Shown: positions 1-10,190 of the stretch, piece by piece
How positions within the stretch are numbered: position 1 is the stretch's first letter
How the letters are laid out: every line of letters starts with the position of its first letter
DNA from: Whitmania pigra
Taxonomy: Eukaryota; Annelida; Clitellata; Hirudinida; Haemopidae
DNA length: 64,000 nt
Reading direction: 5' to 3'
NCBI GenBank assembly: GCA_021613335.1
Contig: JAJTWR010000044.1
Location: 2,562,001-2,626,000 of the forward strand
Program-made: the position numbers and the translations under genes
The notes under the pieces: model-generated
What the model was told of the DNA's origin: nothing
Seen by the model: the letters and a program-made list of their open reading frames with translations, nothing else
The model's database searches: none

Positions 1-457
1 CTACTGCAAGGATTCTTGCAATGTTTGGCAGTTACTGCCAGGCAGTACATATGCACGTGAACAATTTTTCTCATCCATGAAAGTTAACAAGTCTGTACTG
101 AGGTCACAGCTCACTAATGAACATTTGCAAGCAACGCTGAGATTGGTTTCTTCCCACAAAATCAAGCCTAATATTGATGCCCTTGTTGACGCAAAACGCT
201 GCCGGGTCAGCAGTCAGTACAGAAAGTGATTGAAACCTAAGTTAACCAAATACAGATACGCCAAAAACGATACATAAATTGACTACATTACATTTGTAAT
301 AAATGGATTTTAGAAAGTTTGTAAAGCACTACGTTCTTATTACGTTGTCTTGTTTATTGACTTTTTATCATTTCAAACAAGTTCTGGCTATGCGGCCCTC
401 GAGGAACTTTAGAAGTCAATACTTGGCCCGCGGAGCAATTTGAGTTTGAGACCCCTG
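1..457 (+). mobile_element. 3' end of a hAT-superfamily DNA transposon
   Basis: The window opens inside the transposase and continues to a terminal sequence that reads GTTTGAGACCCCTG at 444-457. Its reverse complement starts CAGGGGTCTCAAAC, the typical hAT terminal inverted repeat beginning CAGGGG. The 5' end lies outside the window, so the inverted partner and the 8-bp target duplication cannot be checked here; the 8 bp that follow (458-465, acttatgt) are the expected right-hand duplication. The stretch 230-443 is non-coding 3' element sequence. Confidence 0.75.
2..229 (+). pseudogene. hAT transposase C-terminal fragment (ZBED/GTF2IRD2-like)
   Basis: Frame 2 is open from the window edge to a TGA at 227-229 and gives 75 residues. 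It contains GSTYAREQFFSSMKVNK, then RSQLTNEHLQATLRL, then IDALVDAKRCRVS. This order is characteristic of the C-terminal dimerisation region of hAT transposases of the ZBED/GTF2IRD2-like group, which ends in an 'R(S)RLTdeHL...iDaLv..KRCq.S' block. The rest of the transposase is off the left edge. It could be an intact element outside the window or a truncated one. The downstream hAT-type terminus supports the assignment. Confidence 0.82.
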
Positions 458-573
458 ACTTATGTTGTTTGAGCGATAATTCAACCAAACAACCCGATCA
501 CAACTTCCTGAACACTTGCTCTAATAAACTTAGTAGTTAACTTACTTATTTGCGGACTCGCAGGTTATTTGAT

Positions 574-593
574 TGGTGTCTGGAGTGGGATCC
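574..593 (+). promoter_or_regulatory. Possible LTR-retrotransposon primer binding site
   Basis: TGGTGTCTGGAGTGGGATCC lies 14 bp before the gag-like ATG at 607. Retrotransposon primer binding sites typically start with TGG and match a tRNA 3' end. The 5' LTR that should end just before it was not delimited because no second copy of the preceding sequence was found in the window. This is a positional inference only. Confidence 0.25.
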
Positions 594-606
594 CAAAAAG
601 TAAGTC

Positions 607-1365
607 ATGAGCAAGTTCTTAGAAGATTTTACTGTTGCTGAAATGAGACATGAACTTAGGAAGAGAAAAATGGATACGAAAGGACTCTGGGCAGAATTGC
701 AAGATCGTCTGCAGTCGTGGATAATGGATCAGGGTGAGGATCCAGAGGCTTATAAATTTGTTGATGCATTCCAGAGAGAAATGCTTGAATTCATGAACAA
801 TCTAAACAGTAATTTGGAAGTAAAGATGGAAGGTTTTTAAGAAAAGATGAAAGGTTTTCAGATATAGACGGAAGATTTTCAAGCAGAAATTATTCTCTTG
901 AAAGCCAAACAGGTGGAAGAACCACAGGAGACATCTCTAAACCACCCTACACAAGCAAGACCAAATACTACTGAGAGATAAAAAAAATACGACATTCGAT
1001 GGTCAGGTACCATGGATGGTGTTCAAGCATCAGTTCGAAACAACTGCCAGACATAACGATTGGTCAGAGGAGGAAAAAGCAACAGAACTGATCATGACCC
1101 TCCAAGGAAAGGCGGCGGATCTCTTGCAGACTATGTTGGATTATCGGGATTACTCAAAGTTAGTAGAGACTATGGAAAGATTTGGTAACATGCACCTGGG
1201 GGAGGTACTCCGTAGCGAGCTGATAGGCAGAGTACAAAAGCCTGGTGAAACTCTCCAAGAGTTGGAGGCCGATGTCAGACGACTTGCATATTTAGTCTAT
1301 CCATGTGCGTCTACTGAGAACCTAGAAACTCCTACCGCGGAGCTAACCGAGAGGGAATCATCAGA
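607..1365 (+). pseudogene. Ty3/gypsy-like gag with SAP-type N-terminus, broken
   Basis: The first piece (607-840, 77 residues) has a SAP-like motif: FTVAEMRHELRKR followed by MDTKGLWAELQDRLQ. After a stop at 838-840 the reading frame is lost until about 980, then resumes as a retrotransposon gag domain (FDGQVPWMVFKHQFE, then WSEEEKATELIMTLQGKAAD). SAP-plus-gag proteins are known from arthropod and other invertebrate gypsy-like elements. The gag similarity ends near 1365, where sequence belonging to the antisense RLE element begins. At least one stop and one frame change make it a pseudogene. The zinc knuckle and protease are not seen. Confidence 0.7.
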
Positions 1366-4290
1366 GGAGTGCCCCCGTCATCAAACGTTTCGGCCCAAAC
1401 TCCTGACGTTCTCGAGGGGTGGGCCACACCCGTTGATCAGGTGGGTTCGCGACGACCTTTGCGCATCGATCCCATATAATGCAAACTGAGCGTTATAATT
1501 TCTTTGAAGCGACCGCCGTCACTTAGAAATATACGCTCACCGAACGCGCGCATATATTGCCTCAAACGTTCAATCGCGTTTTTACGTCATTTGCGAACGC
1601 GCGCGTCAACATCTCAACAACCAAACCGCGATCACTATTCTTAGCAACGCTTACGGCCTCTCATCTCCCAAATCCAACACGATGCTGCGTCTGCAGCCTC
1701 CGACATTTTTATCATAGCCCTAGTTCTTTCCCGGCTCGACAAACCTATTTGAGGAGGAACGTGTCGGCTGACTAACCAGCTAAACATCTCGCCCCAACTT
1801 CAATGGGCATCAGCGTTATCCGAAACCCGCTCACCTCTAGATCTTTCGCTAGCTCAAAGTATTTGTCTTCTTTCAGCACATTACTTACTTCGATCCTATC
1901 TTCCCACGGAACAGTCAACTCTATTAAAATGAGAGCGCCTGACGACGACGATGCGAGAACAACATCCGGCCTCCTGCCGCTATTCCTAAGCAGCTGGGGA
2001 TATTGTCTCAAGCCTTCCAGGTCGGCTGCGAAAGTCCAATCATTAGCTTCTACAAGAATGTCTCTCCTCGGAGGGAGTCTATTTTTCTTACAGGGTAGTG
2101 AAAAGCCCTCTCGCTTCTACCACTTCCTTTAAGACCTTACCGTGTACCGACCATTGTCGAGGGCATATTCGCAACTTGAGAGCACATGATGAAGTGTCTC
2201 GAAGCCTCCACAGAGCTCACATTTACAATCTTCCGTCAAACCTCATCTTCGCAAATTGTCCTTAGAGGGAAGTTGGTCATAAATCGATCTTATCAGAAAG
2301 GCCAGACGGTATGGAGACATTCTCCATATCTCGTTCCAACCGATGGAACGTTAAACCACGTCTTCCCATGCGGTCCATCTACCCTGCTGTGCCTGCTGCA
2401 CTGCCTTAATGACTCGATCTCTTTCCAAATCCCTCCTCATCTCCTGAATAATAAGCCTTGCCCTAACCGCAGGGCAAGACTCAGACCATTTTGCGAAGTG
2501 GTTCCACCCATCAGCCGGACGACCCGACTGAATAGGACCTCGCACTTCTTCGAAAGTCAGTTCCGCAACTGACTTATCGATTTCATCCTGTGCTGAGAAC
2601 TTTCTTTTAGTTCTTAACAGTGGTCTAACTTCGCGGATCCTGATGTCTGCAGAGTTATTCAACATCCACTGCGTTCTTATTTTAGAGACCTCATACTTTT
2701 CCACCAGGGAACGAAGAGGTAACCTTAACTTCGAGCTCTTACTGTAGAGGGCAACAGATGACAACCCTGGAGGTAGCCCAAGCCACGATCTGATGTGTCT
2801 GCTAACTTTCCTCTCTAATCCTTCGACTGTGGGCAAACCGATCTCTTAAATCGTCAATGGCCACAGCAGCCTTGGGAAAAGCACAAACTGGAACAACCAC
2901 ACCTTAAACCTTCCCTGCAATGGTGCCTCTCCCATTGCCTTCAGACCCACAACAGCCTGTTCGACAGTGCAGCTCTCTTGGCTCCTATCGTTCAGCGAAT
3001 CATTAAACACTCGGCCTAGGCTCTTAACCGGTTCCTCGGTAACTGTAGGAACCCGTTGACCCGCTACAACAAACGAGATGTCGCTGCAGACTTTTCCTTT
3101 AACAAGGGCAAGACTTCTCGACTTTGCCATTTTTAAAAGCCATTCGACACCACTCAAGAAGGCCATTGAACTTGTTCAAAGTTTTCTGAACTGCCGGTCT
3201 CCTATTCATTACTAGGGTGGTGTCATGCATAAACGCTTTCACCGAAGGCATATAGAGACCCTTACCTAAATGCGCCTCTAGAACATTAGACCCGGCTGCG
3301 TTGAGCATAAGTTGCATCGCCAGTACGAAAAGGGGTGGTGATATTGCGCACCCCATTGCAATTCCCACCTCCAAAGGAACCCACTTAGTCGTGTATGTCT
3401 TGGTTGAGAACCTCATCATAAACCCGTCAAAATACGTCTGAATAATTCGAATTACGTGACGCGGTACATGATGAATCTCCAACGTTTTCCATATGAGTTG
3501 GTGTGATACCGACCCGTACGCATTCGCCAAGTCGAGCCACACAACGTACAAACTCAGGCGGCGCCTCTTGGCTCTTTCAATAGCCTCCCAAATCAAGGAG
3601 GAGTGCTCTATGCAACCAGGCACGCCTGGAACACCTCCCTTCTGAATCGATGTATCAACGTACTTTTTGGACAAAACATACTCAGTGAGTCTCGATGCAA
3701 TCAAAGAGAAAAATATTTTCCCTTCTACATTCAACAGCGAAATAGGTCTGAATTGATTTAGGCGAATGGAGTCCCGTTCCTTTGGTATATAGACGCCTTC
3801 TGCGACTCTCCCCTCATCATCAACACAGCCTGACTGCCAAGCTCTTTCGATGAGGGAGTGCAGCAAGTACAGCACCTTAGGGCATCTTTTATACAAAAAG
3901 TAGGGAATTCCATTGGGGCCCGGCGCCGAACGGTTCCTAGCTTTCCTAATAACTCGCCTCACTTCCACAATCGACGGAGATGTCAAGCTAAAAACACTGG
4001 TAGGGAGAGGCACCACTGGGATGTCTTGTCTCACAGGAAGGGGAATGTGACGAAGAGAATCACGATACGTATTAGTAAGGTGCTCTTCCAATTCGTCTTT
4101 ACCTACACGAAACTCACCAGACTTCGGAGGGTCGAGTAATGCTTTCCCATATCTGTAAGGATCACTGAAAAACTTTCTGTGAGCTCTCCTCCTCTCATAG
4201 TTTTTTTTGCCTAATACACTCAGAACAAGTGACGCCGAGAGAGGGGCAGATGGGGTCACTGCCAGGGGGGCCGCATCTGTAAGGGGGTCC
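1366..4290 (-). mobile_element. RLE-type non-LTR retrotransposon, copy 1, 5'-truncated
   Basis: On the minus strand the order is reverse transcriptase, a connecting domain, a CCHC zinc motif and a PD...E endonuclease, then a 3' untranslated stretch. This order is that of non-LTR elements with a restriction-like endonuclease (R2/NeSL/R4-type clades). The 3' end is placed at about 1366 by comparison with the second copy: both copies share a 'cccccgtc.tcaaacg.ttc.gccc' block there (1370 and 24198) and a 'taatttctttg' block about 110-200 bp inwards. The 5' end near 4290 is uncertain; the N-terminal zinc fingers expected in full-length members are absent. It sits inside gypsy-like gag sequence, so it is the younger insertion. 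Confidence 0.75.
1772..4259 (-). pseudogene. RT-CCHC-RLE polyprotein remnant, copy 1
   Basis: Reading on the minus strand: 4259-3099 gives the RT fingers and palm (RSAPGPNGIPYFLYKR; motif A VVWLDLANAYGSVSH; VGIAMGCAISPPLF; motif C region KAFMHDTTLV). A frame change near 3130 leads to 3166-2846 and another to 2836-2351 (SWLGLPPGLSSVAL, SKIRTQWML). The CCHC motif CELCGGFETLHHVLSSC lies near 2215-2165, and the endonuclease near 2011-1772 (RRPDVVLASSSSGALILIE, then LTVPWEDRIE). PD followed about 14 residues later by E fits the RLE catalytic pattern. The motif C reads F-M-H-D where two acidic residues are expected. Frame changes plus that substitution indicate a dead copy. Confidence 0.78.
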
Positions 4291-5938
4291 GGCCGGTCCG
4301 ATCATGTCAATTTTTGCACGTCTCTTCGTTTACCGTAGGCGACAGAACCTAATGTCCTAATAGCCCCATAGTTTTACATACTGTAAAATACTTTTGTATA
4401 CTGCCGAACTAACAGTCCATTACACATAGGGTGTATAAACTCCCTATTCTGATGTGAGACGCTAGGGTAAGGTGGTGTAGGACGCCCACACCATTTTAGG
4501 CGAAACGGACCATTACAGATTTGATTTGTGTTGTTCCCTAGCAGGAAAGGTTTGATTTACCATCACTTCTATTATACACACTAGATTACTGCTAAAGTTG
4601 ATTTTTTGTCTAAAGGATGTAAAAATCTTACATATTTAATTTGTCAAACTATCACGATATTGAAAGAGCAAATCCATTGCTATAATAAATAACAACAGCT
4701 ATGTTATTGTGTCATTTAATAATGGCGTCGTAACTAGGAAAAACGCCCACTTCGAGTCAACCATTTTATAACGCCTTCTTGCAATTAATATAATGGCATT
4801 GGACGTCATTTCTGTACCATATGTTAGGTTACAAACCTAACCGTTCATGAAATTTTCTCACATAACTGATGCAGACGAAAAGTCGGCGCGTGTTGAGCGA
4901 AGCGTTTATTGTTGCGTCTCTACACGACAGGGCTGTGCCCGTAGAAGTTGATGCATCACTTACTCTAGAAGGGAAATTGGTGGGAATTCCATGGATACAG
5001 TCGGCCTCTTAGAAATTCAGTCGATATGCTGTTGAATGAGTCTGTCGCCATGCTGAACCGTTTACACGCTTTGAAAATCGATACACTGTTTCTAAACGTT
5101 GTCATTATGATACGTATCTTCTGCACGCTTCCGGTTACCGTTGCTCAAGCAAAACGATCTTTCATCACATTGGCCTGAGTTAAAAATGTTCTGAGATCGA
5201 CAATGTGTCAAGAACACCTGACCAGCCTTGGAATGCCGGCAGTGGAAGGTCGACTTGCAAGAACGATTGATTACAACAGTATAATTGAACTGTGCACGCA
5301 GAAAAGCCCGCAAAGTTTTGTTGTAGCCATCTCTCTTGCATGTCGTAAAAGTCGGTTCCACATAATTACATTGTTTTTAAGAACTTGTGTAGCTTAATCT
5401 CCATCGAAACACCAGTTTGCTTAGTGCACACAAATCTGTACACGTAGCATGTGGCTGGTTATCTTTGAGTAAGGCTGTATGGTGTAACGGTCGTTGCAGG
5501 TAAGGACACAATTATGATGAAATGAAAAACTCACAAAAAATAGGATCACTGATGATTAGAGTTGGCTAATTTAAAGCTCCTCGGTGCATGTTTGACCACC
5601 AAAAATTACTACTTTCATTTTGATTAACTGTAAAACAAATAAATTCAAATTAGATGACGAACAGCGTTTACCTTTGCAAAAGTCATTTCTATATTTTAAT
5701 TTAGCACCATGTATGCACGAATGTTGAACCTTGATAGTAACATTTACCTCGATTTGCAGGTTTTATTATAGCGACAAAATTTCTAAATACGGTCAATTCC
5801 GGATATAGTCACGTCCAAAACTGTAGGCTGTTGACTTGACTATAACTGAATATTTACTATAATCGAAAATAGTAAGCTACGTATGGTTTACACGGTGCAA
5901 GAGATCAGCTTGACTGTTTCCGAAACTTGACTGTAACC
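4291..5938. other. Spacer without recognisable gene
   Basis: Moderately AT-rich unique-looking sequence. Reading frames of 64-89 codons on both strands (for example 5092-5361 minus and 5203-5397 plus) overlap each other and show no domain I recognise. Part of it may be 5' sequence of the RLE element or residual gypsy sequence. I see no splice-linked exons. Confidence 0.5.
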
Positions 5939-6374
5939 CAGAGGCCTAGCCTGGGTATTTTGCGCCCGGGGGCAAACTATAGAATTGGCGCCCTTTTCCA
6001 TGTCTATATATTTAATCTTACTGTATTACACTACATTTGAAATTGAAATAAAAATCAAATTTCAATGGCACAAGGCATCCATTTAAAAGTGACAAAACGT
6101 TCTACAAATAGTAGCGCATGCTTCACCCAATCAGTCTCAGTCTAAGATGATTTACATGCCTAGTAGTCTAACACTGTCTAAAATAGATTTATTTTTCTTG
6201 ATTTAACAGTTGCAAACTGGTCAATAACGTCATCAAAGTCTGTTTTCTCAAGCGTTTCTCTTTCTATACTAAGAAGAGCAAGATCACTGAGACGATCCTA
6301 TCCCATTGATGCATTAAGCCTCATTTTGGCGCCCGAGGACATATGTACCCTCCGCCCCCTTAGCTACGCCTCTG
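5939..6374 (-). mobile_element. Short hAT element with terminal repeats and 8-bp duplications
   Basis: The left end starts CAGAGGCCTAGC at 5939 and the right end finishes GCTACGCCTCTG at 6374, an inverted repeat with one mismatch over 12 bp. The flanks are ctgtaacc (5931-5938) and ctgtagcc (6375-6382), an 8-bp target duplication with one difference, the hAT size. Inside, the minus strand at about 6310-6178 encodes DRLSDLALLSIERETLEK and then FDDVIDQFATVKSRK. This resembles the extreme C-terminus of TTF/ZMYM-type hAT transposases, so it is an internally deleted derivative of an autonomous element rather than a random MITE. Confidence 0.75.
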
Positions 6375-6860
6375 CTGTAGCCGACTCGACTATACCCGGA
6401 ATTGACTGTATTTTGACAAGGGGTCCGCAATGATGTCCTGCCCTGGGGCCCTTGTTGGCTCTCGGCGCCCCTGGAATCAACCTAAAACCGCCGTCACCGC
6501 TATTATGAATGGAATCGAGTTTGACTTTGCTGTAAACGTGCTTAAAAAGCAAAAGCAGAGTGTGTGAACCGCCATCTGATAATGACTAATGAAGTCCTGA
6601 CGTTATGCAATAGAAGCCAGAAAGAAATGAAAACAAAAAAAAAACGAGGTTCATTCAATTTTTTGCCAATCCCTTTCAGGTACTTTACTTCTATCATACA
6701 CAAATTAATATTGTTTTTGGAATTGGAGTAAAGGAGTATATTATTTTCGCTCGGCGTTGGTGTCGTTATTATCGCTCGTTGGCGAAAACGCACCGCGTGT
6801 TTTTGTGTTTTTCGCTGTTTTTTTGGATTATAGTCAAGCCAAGCAAAGAATCGGCCTGGT
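6375..6860. other. Spacer and likely 5' part of a CR1-like element
   Basis: No coding match is seen until about 6867, where the CR1-like reading frame begins. The region includes an A-run at 6632-6645. It may contain the 5' untranslated region of the CR1-like element; the junction cannot be placed. Confidence 0.35.
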
Positions 6861-6866
6861 TTCTAC

Positions 6867-8165
6867 ATGGCTCTACATGGTTCATACACTCGAGAAGAAC
6901 TTCTGTCTCTTCTCCCCCACTCAATAGAAGGCTTGAAAGTCAGCAGAGCGGTGAGAAAAATGTTATTTTCTCATAAAGTAAGGAGCTCTCGACGAGTTCG
7001 TTCTACAAAGTTACAACTTCTAAGCCAAACCAATTTGAAACTTGGCCTACTTAATTCAAGATCGGCTGTTAAAAAGGCCGCCCTCATTAAAGACAGCATG
7101 CATGATGGGGCGTTTGACGTCTTCGTTTTGACTGAAACTTGGATACCGTCCGACGCCCCTGGATGCATCATGCACAGTATCGCTCCTGACAGCTTCATCA
7201 CCGTTCATCAACACCGTGGATCTTCAAACGACAAGCGCGGAGGTGGCATAGCTGTCATTCACCGTCATGAATTGAAGTCCACCAACATCGTATCTCCTGC
7301 TCATGCTGAATTCGAAGGCCTCCATCTCAAGTTCAACAATCGCAAGACATCCTTCATCATATCATCCTTATATCGTCCACCTGGCCCCGTCACGTCATCT
7401 TTCTTAAAAGAGTTTGAAGACCTCATCGAGTTTATTTTTTCCCACAACCTACCCTTCATCATTTGTGGAGACTTCAACGCCGCTGGTTCAGGTACCATCA
7501 TTGATGAACATCTAGAAAAATTGATCGACTCCCATGGACTCCTCCAAAATGTAACTTCTCCAACTCACTCCAAAGGCCACACGCTAGATCTGCTTATCAC
7601 ACGATAGCCTCGTCTCAAGTATAGAAATAAAGGAAGTCACCTACTCTGATCATCATCTCATCTCCTGCAATATCTCCGTTGACAAACCTCCCCCTTCCAC
7701 CCGAATCATTCATCGCCGTAGCCTCAGAAGAATCGACTTGGACGTTTTTGAGGAAGATTTTCTTCGCCTTTCTGAAGAACTCCTAATCAGCTATCTCGAC
7801 ACTGACGGCTTCGCCACACAGGTCCATAAATCTCTAGAGGAGCTCCTCGACAGACACGCCCCAATCAGGAAGTTTTCCATTCGTGTCGGTCACCACCCTA
7901 ATTACCAGCTCTCTCATGAAGCAATCGAGGCAAAGAAAAACTGCCGGCGCTTGGAACGTCGCTATCTTCGTCAACGCAATGACGTCGCCAGGCAACTCTA
8001 CAAGTCTGCCAAGGAAACAGCCAAGATTGCAATCCTAAACTCAAGGGCCTCCTCCATCAAGGAAGAACTCAAGTCTGATGTAAATCCCCGTTCCATGTGG
8101 CGCTCTCTTCACAAATTGCTTCACACCCGTCCTCCTCAATATGGTGGTAGGCTCTTCCAGCCCAT
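6867..8165 (+). pseudogene. CR1/Jockey-like non-LTR element: AP-endonuclease and linker, no RT
   Basis: The frame 6867-7607 carries an exonuclease-endonuclease-phosphatase fold: LKLGLLNSRSAVKKAALI, FDVFVLTETW, RGGGIAVIHR, ISSLYRPPG, IICGDFNA and HTLDLLITR. These correspond to the N, E, Y, GDFN and H catalytic landmarks of LINE endonucleases. A one- or two-base frame change near 7605 interrupts it; the sense continues in another frame through SDHHLISCNISV and then 7738-8150, the endonuclease-RT linker (RRLERRYLRQRNDVARQLY). It never reaches the RT, because at about 8170 the sequence becomes gypsy pol. Confidence 0.8.
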
Positions 8166-9930
8166 GGTCATGACCTCTGCACATGGTTCCAAAATTTTCA
8201 GGGGACTGGAGGCCATGCGGGGATTACAGAGCACTGAATGCACGGACGGTTCCGGACAGATACCCCATTCCTCACCTACACGATTTCACAAATGGTCTGA
8301 CCAACGCACAGATCTTTTCAAGAATCGATCTCGTCCGAGCCTACCACCACATACCCATTGCGGAGGAGGACATACCCAAGACCGCCATCACTACACCGTT
8401 CGTCGATGGAGGAGCATTTCGGACATCTGGAGCAAGTGCTGAAGAGGTTCACCGATTTCCACCTCACGGTGAACATGGACAAATGTGAATTTGCGGTCAC
8501 GTCTACAACATTTCTGGGACACTCTGTGAGTTCGGACGGCATACAGCCACTTCCGGACAATGTCAAGGCCATCACAGTACAAGCAACCGGAGACGCTTAC
8601 ACAGCTACGACGTTTCGTGGGTCTGGTGAACTTCTACAGGAGGTTCATCCCACACTGCGCCGACATGCTCGCTCCTTTGACCAGCATGTTCAACAAGCAG
8701 AACTCGAAGAGCAAGGCAGCAGTGTCCCTGAACCCTGTCCAGTTGCAAGCATTCCACAAAATCAAAGATGCTGCGCAGTCCGCCACCTGTCTCGCATTCT
8801 TGGGCAAGGACAGCCACCTGCAACTCCTCACAGACGCTTCCGACGATGCAGCTGGAGCGGTCCTGGAACAGGTACAAGGTGGCCTCACTACACCGGTGGC
8901 GTTTTTCTCCAAGAAGTTCAGCCCGACGGAGACGCGGTACAGCACGTTCGGCAGGGAACTGTTGGCGATGTACCTGGCCGTGAAGCACTTCCAACACCTA
9001 AAAGGAAGGTCGTCAATTTACAATCTACACGGACCACAGGCCGCTCACATTCGCTTACAAGAGCGGATCCAGGCGGTACTCGCCCAGAGAAATACGGCAT
9101 CTGGATGTCCTCAGTCAGTTTGCAGCTGACATCAGGCACATCAAGGGAGACCAGAATGTCGTGGCAGATGCCTTGTCGCGCACCGATGTCAACGCCGTCG
9201 CAACCATCGATCTGCAAGAGGTAGCCGCACACCAAGCTGCAGAGACCCAGCTCCAGATCGACATGCCATCCCTGGAGATCATTGAGGTCCCACTACCCTC
9301 CAGCCACGGCAACATCTTCGTCGACGTCTCAACAGGAGTGCACAGACCGATCGTCCCAGAGAAGCTGCGTCACAAGGTATTTCTGAGCCTACACTCTTTA
9401 TCACACCCAGGTGCCCGTGCAACGTCAAAACTGGTGAGACTCGTCTGGCCAAACATGGACAAGGACATCAGAGCATGGTGCCGAGAGTGTCTGGCGTGCC
9501 AGAAGAGCACATCCATTTGGACCTGGTGGGACCACTTCCATCATCGGAGGGACGCACACACACATCCTCACATGCGTGGATCGATTCACAAGATGGCCCA
9601 TGGCTATACCCCTTTCCGACACCTCAACGGAAGCCACCGTCAAGAATTTCATGCTCTCATGGATTTCCAACTTTGGATTGCCGGAAACCATCACCACGGA
9701 CAGGGGTAGCCAATTTTCCTCACATATGTTTCATTAGTGGTGCAAGTTGTTAGGCATCCGCCACGTAAAAACAACGGCCTACCATCCTGCTGCTAACGGA
9801 ATGGTGGAACGTTTCCACCGTCAACTCAAGGCATCACTCATCGCACAGAACGCCACCAATACCTGGACAGATCTCTTACCCATGGCTCTTCTGGGGATCC
9901 GGGCAACGTTCGGGCTGGTTCGCCAGCTTG
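8166..9930 (+). pseudogene. Ty3/gypsy pol (RT, RNase H, integrase), frameshifted with a deletion
   Basis: Segments in order: RT fingers at 8172-8397 ([43 protein letters not shown]); RT thumb from about 8402 in a different frame ([26 protein letters not shown]); connection and RNase H at 8600-9050 (RRFVGLVNFYRRFIP, LTDASDDAAGAVLEQ, FGRELLAMYLAVKHF); ADALSRT at 9164; integrase zinc region (SHPGARATSKLVRLVWP, CRECLACQKS) and integrase core remnants (HLDLVGPLPS; TAYHPAANGMVERFHRQLK at 9776-9832). Several frame changes are needed. The RT segment carrying the conserved LPFG and YxDD motifs is missing between TTPF and MEEHF. No protease or gag is attached upstream. Confidence 0.85.
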
Positions 9931-9934
9931 CTCT

Positions 9935-10190
9935 CTGGTGGGGGAGTATTGTTGGACACAGGAACTTTGTCCCACTTGCATAATTAGAGACGCGGGCTCC
10001 GAGCGCCATGTTTGTTTACGTTTCATGAACTTGACGCGATATTATTCCTTCTCGACTCGAGTCAACAATTCATCTGTTCAACATTTATCCTTCTGATCGT
10101 CTTTGTATATACAGTTACACTACAACCTGCACAGCGGACGATGATTTAAGCATGCATGCTGCATAAAAAAAGAAAGATTGGGGACGAATG
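9935..10190 (+). other. Candidate polypurine tract and 3' LTR start of the gypsy element
   Basis: Just after the integrase remnant a purine-rich GGTGGGGGAGTA (9938-9949) is followed by TGTTGGACACAGG, the layout of a polypurine tract followed by an LTR starting TG. No second copy was found in the window, so the LTR end near 10130-10190 is a guess. Confidence 0.35.

Noticed and set aside
607..9930. Gypsy gag at 607 and gypsy pol at 8166 as one element split by later insertions
   Set aside because: Possible, but the candidate LTR sequence after pol does not match the sequence before the gag, and a CR1 fragment rather than gypsy sequence lies directly against pol. Left as two relics.
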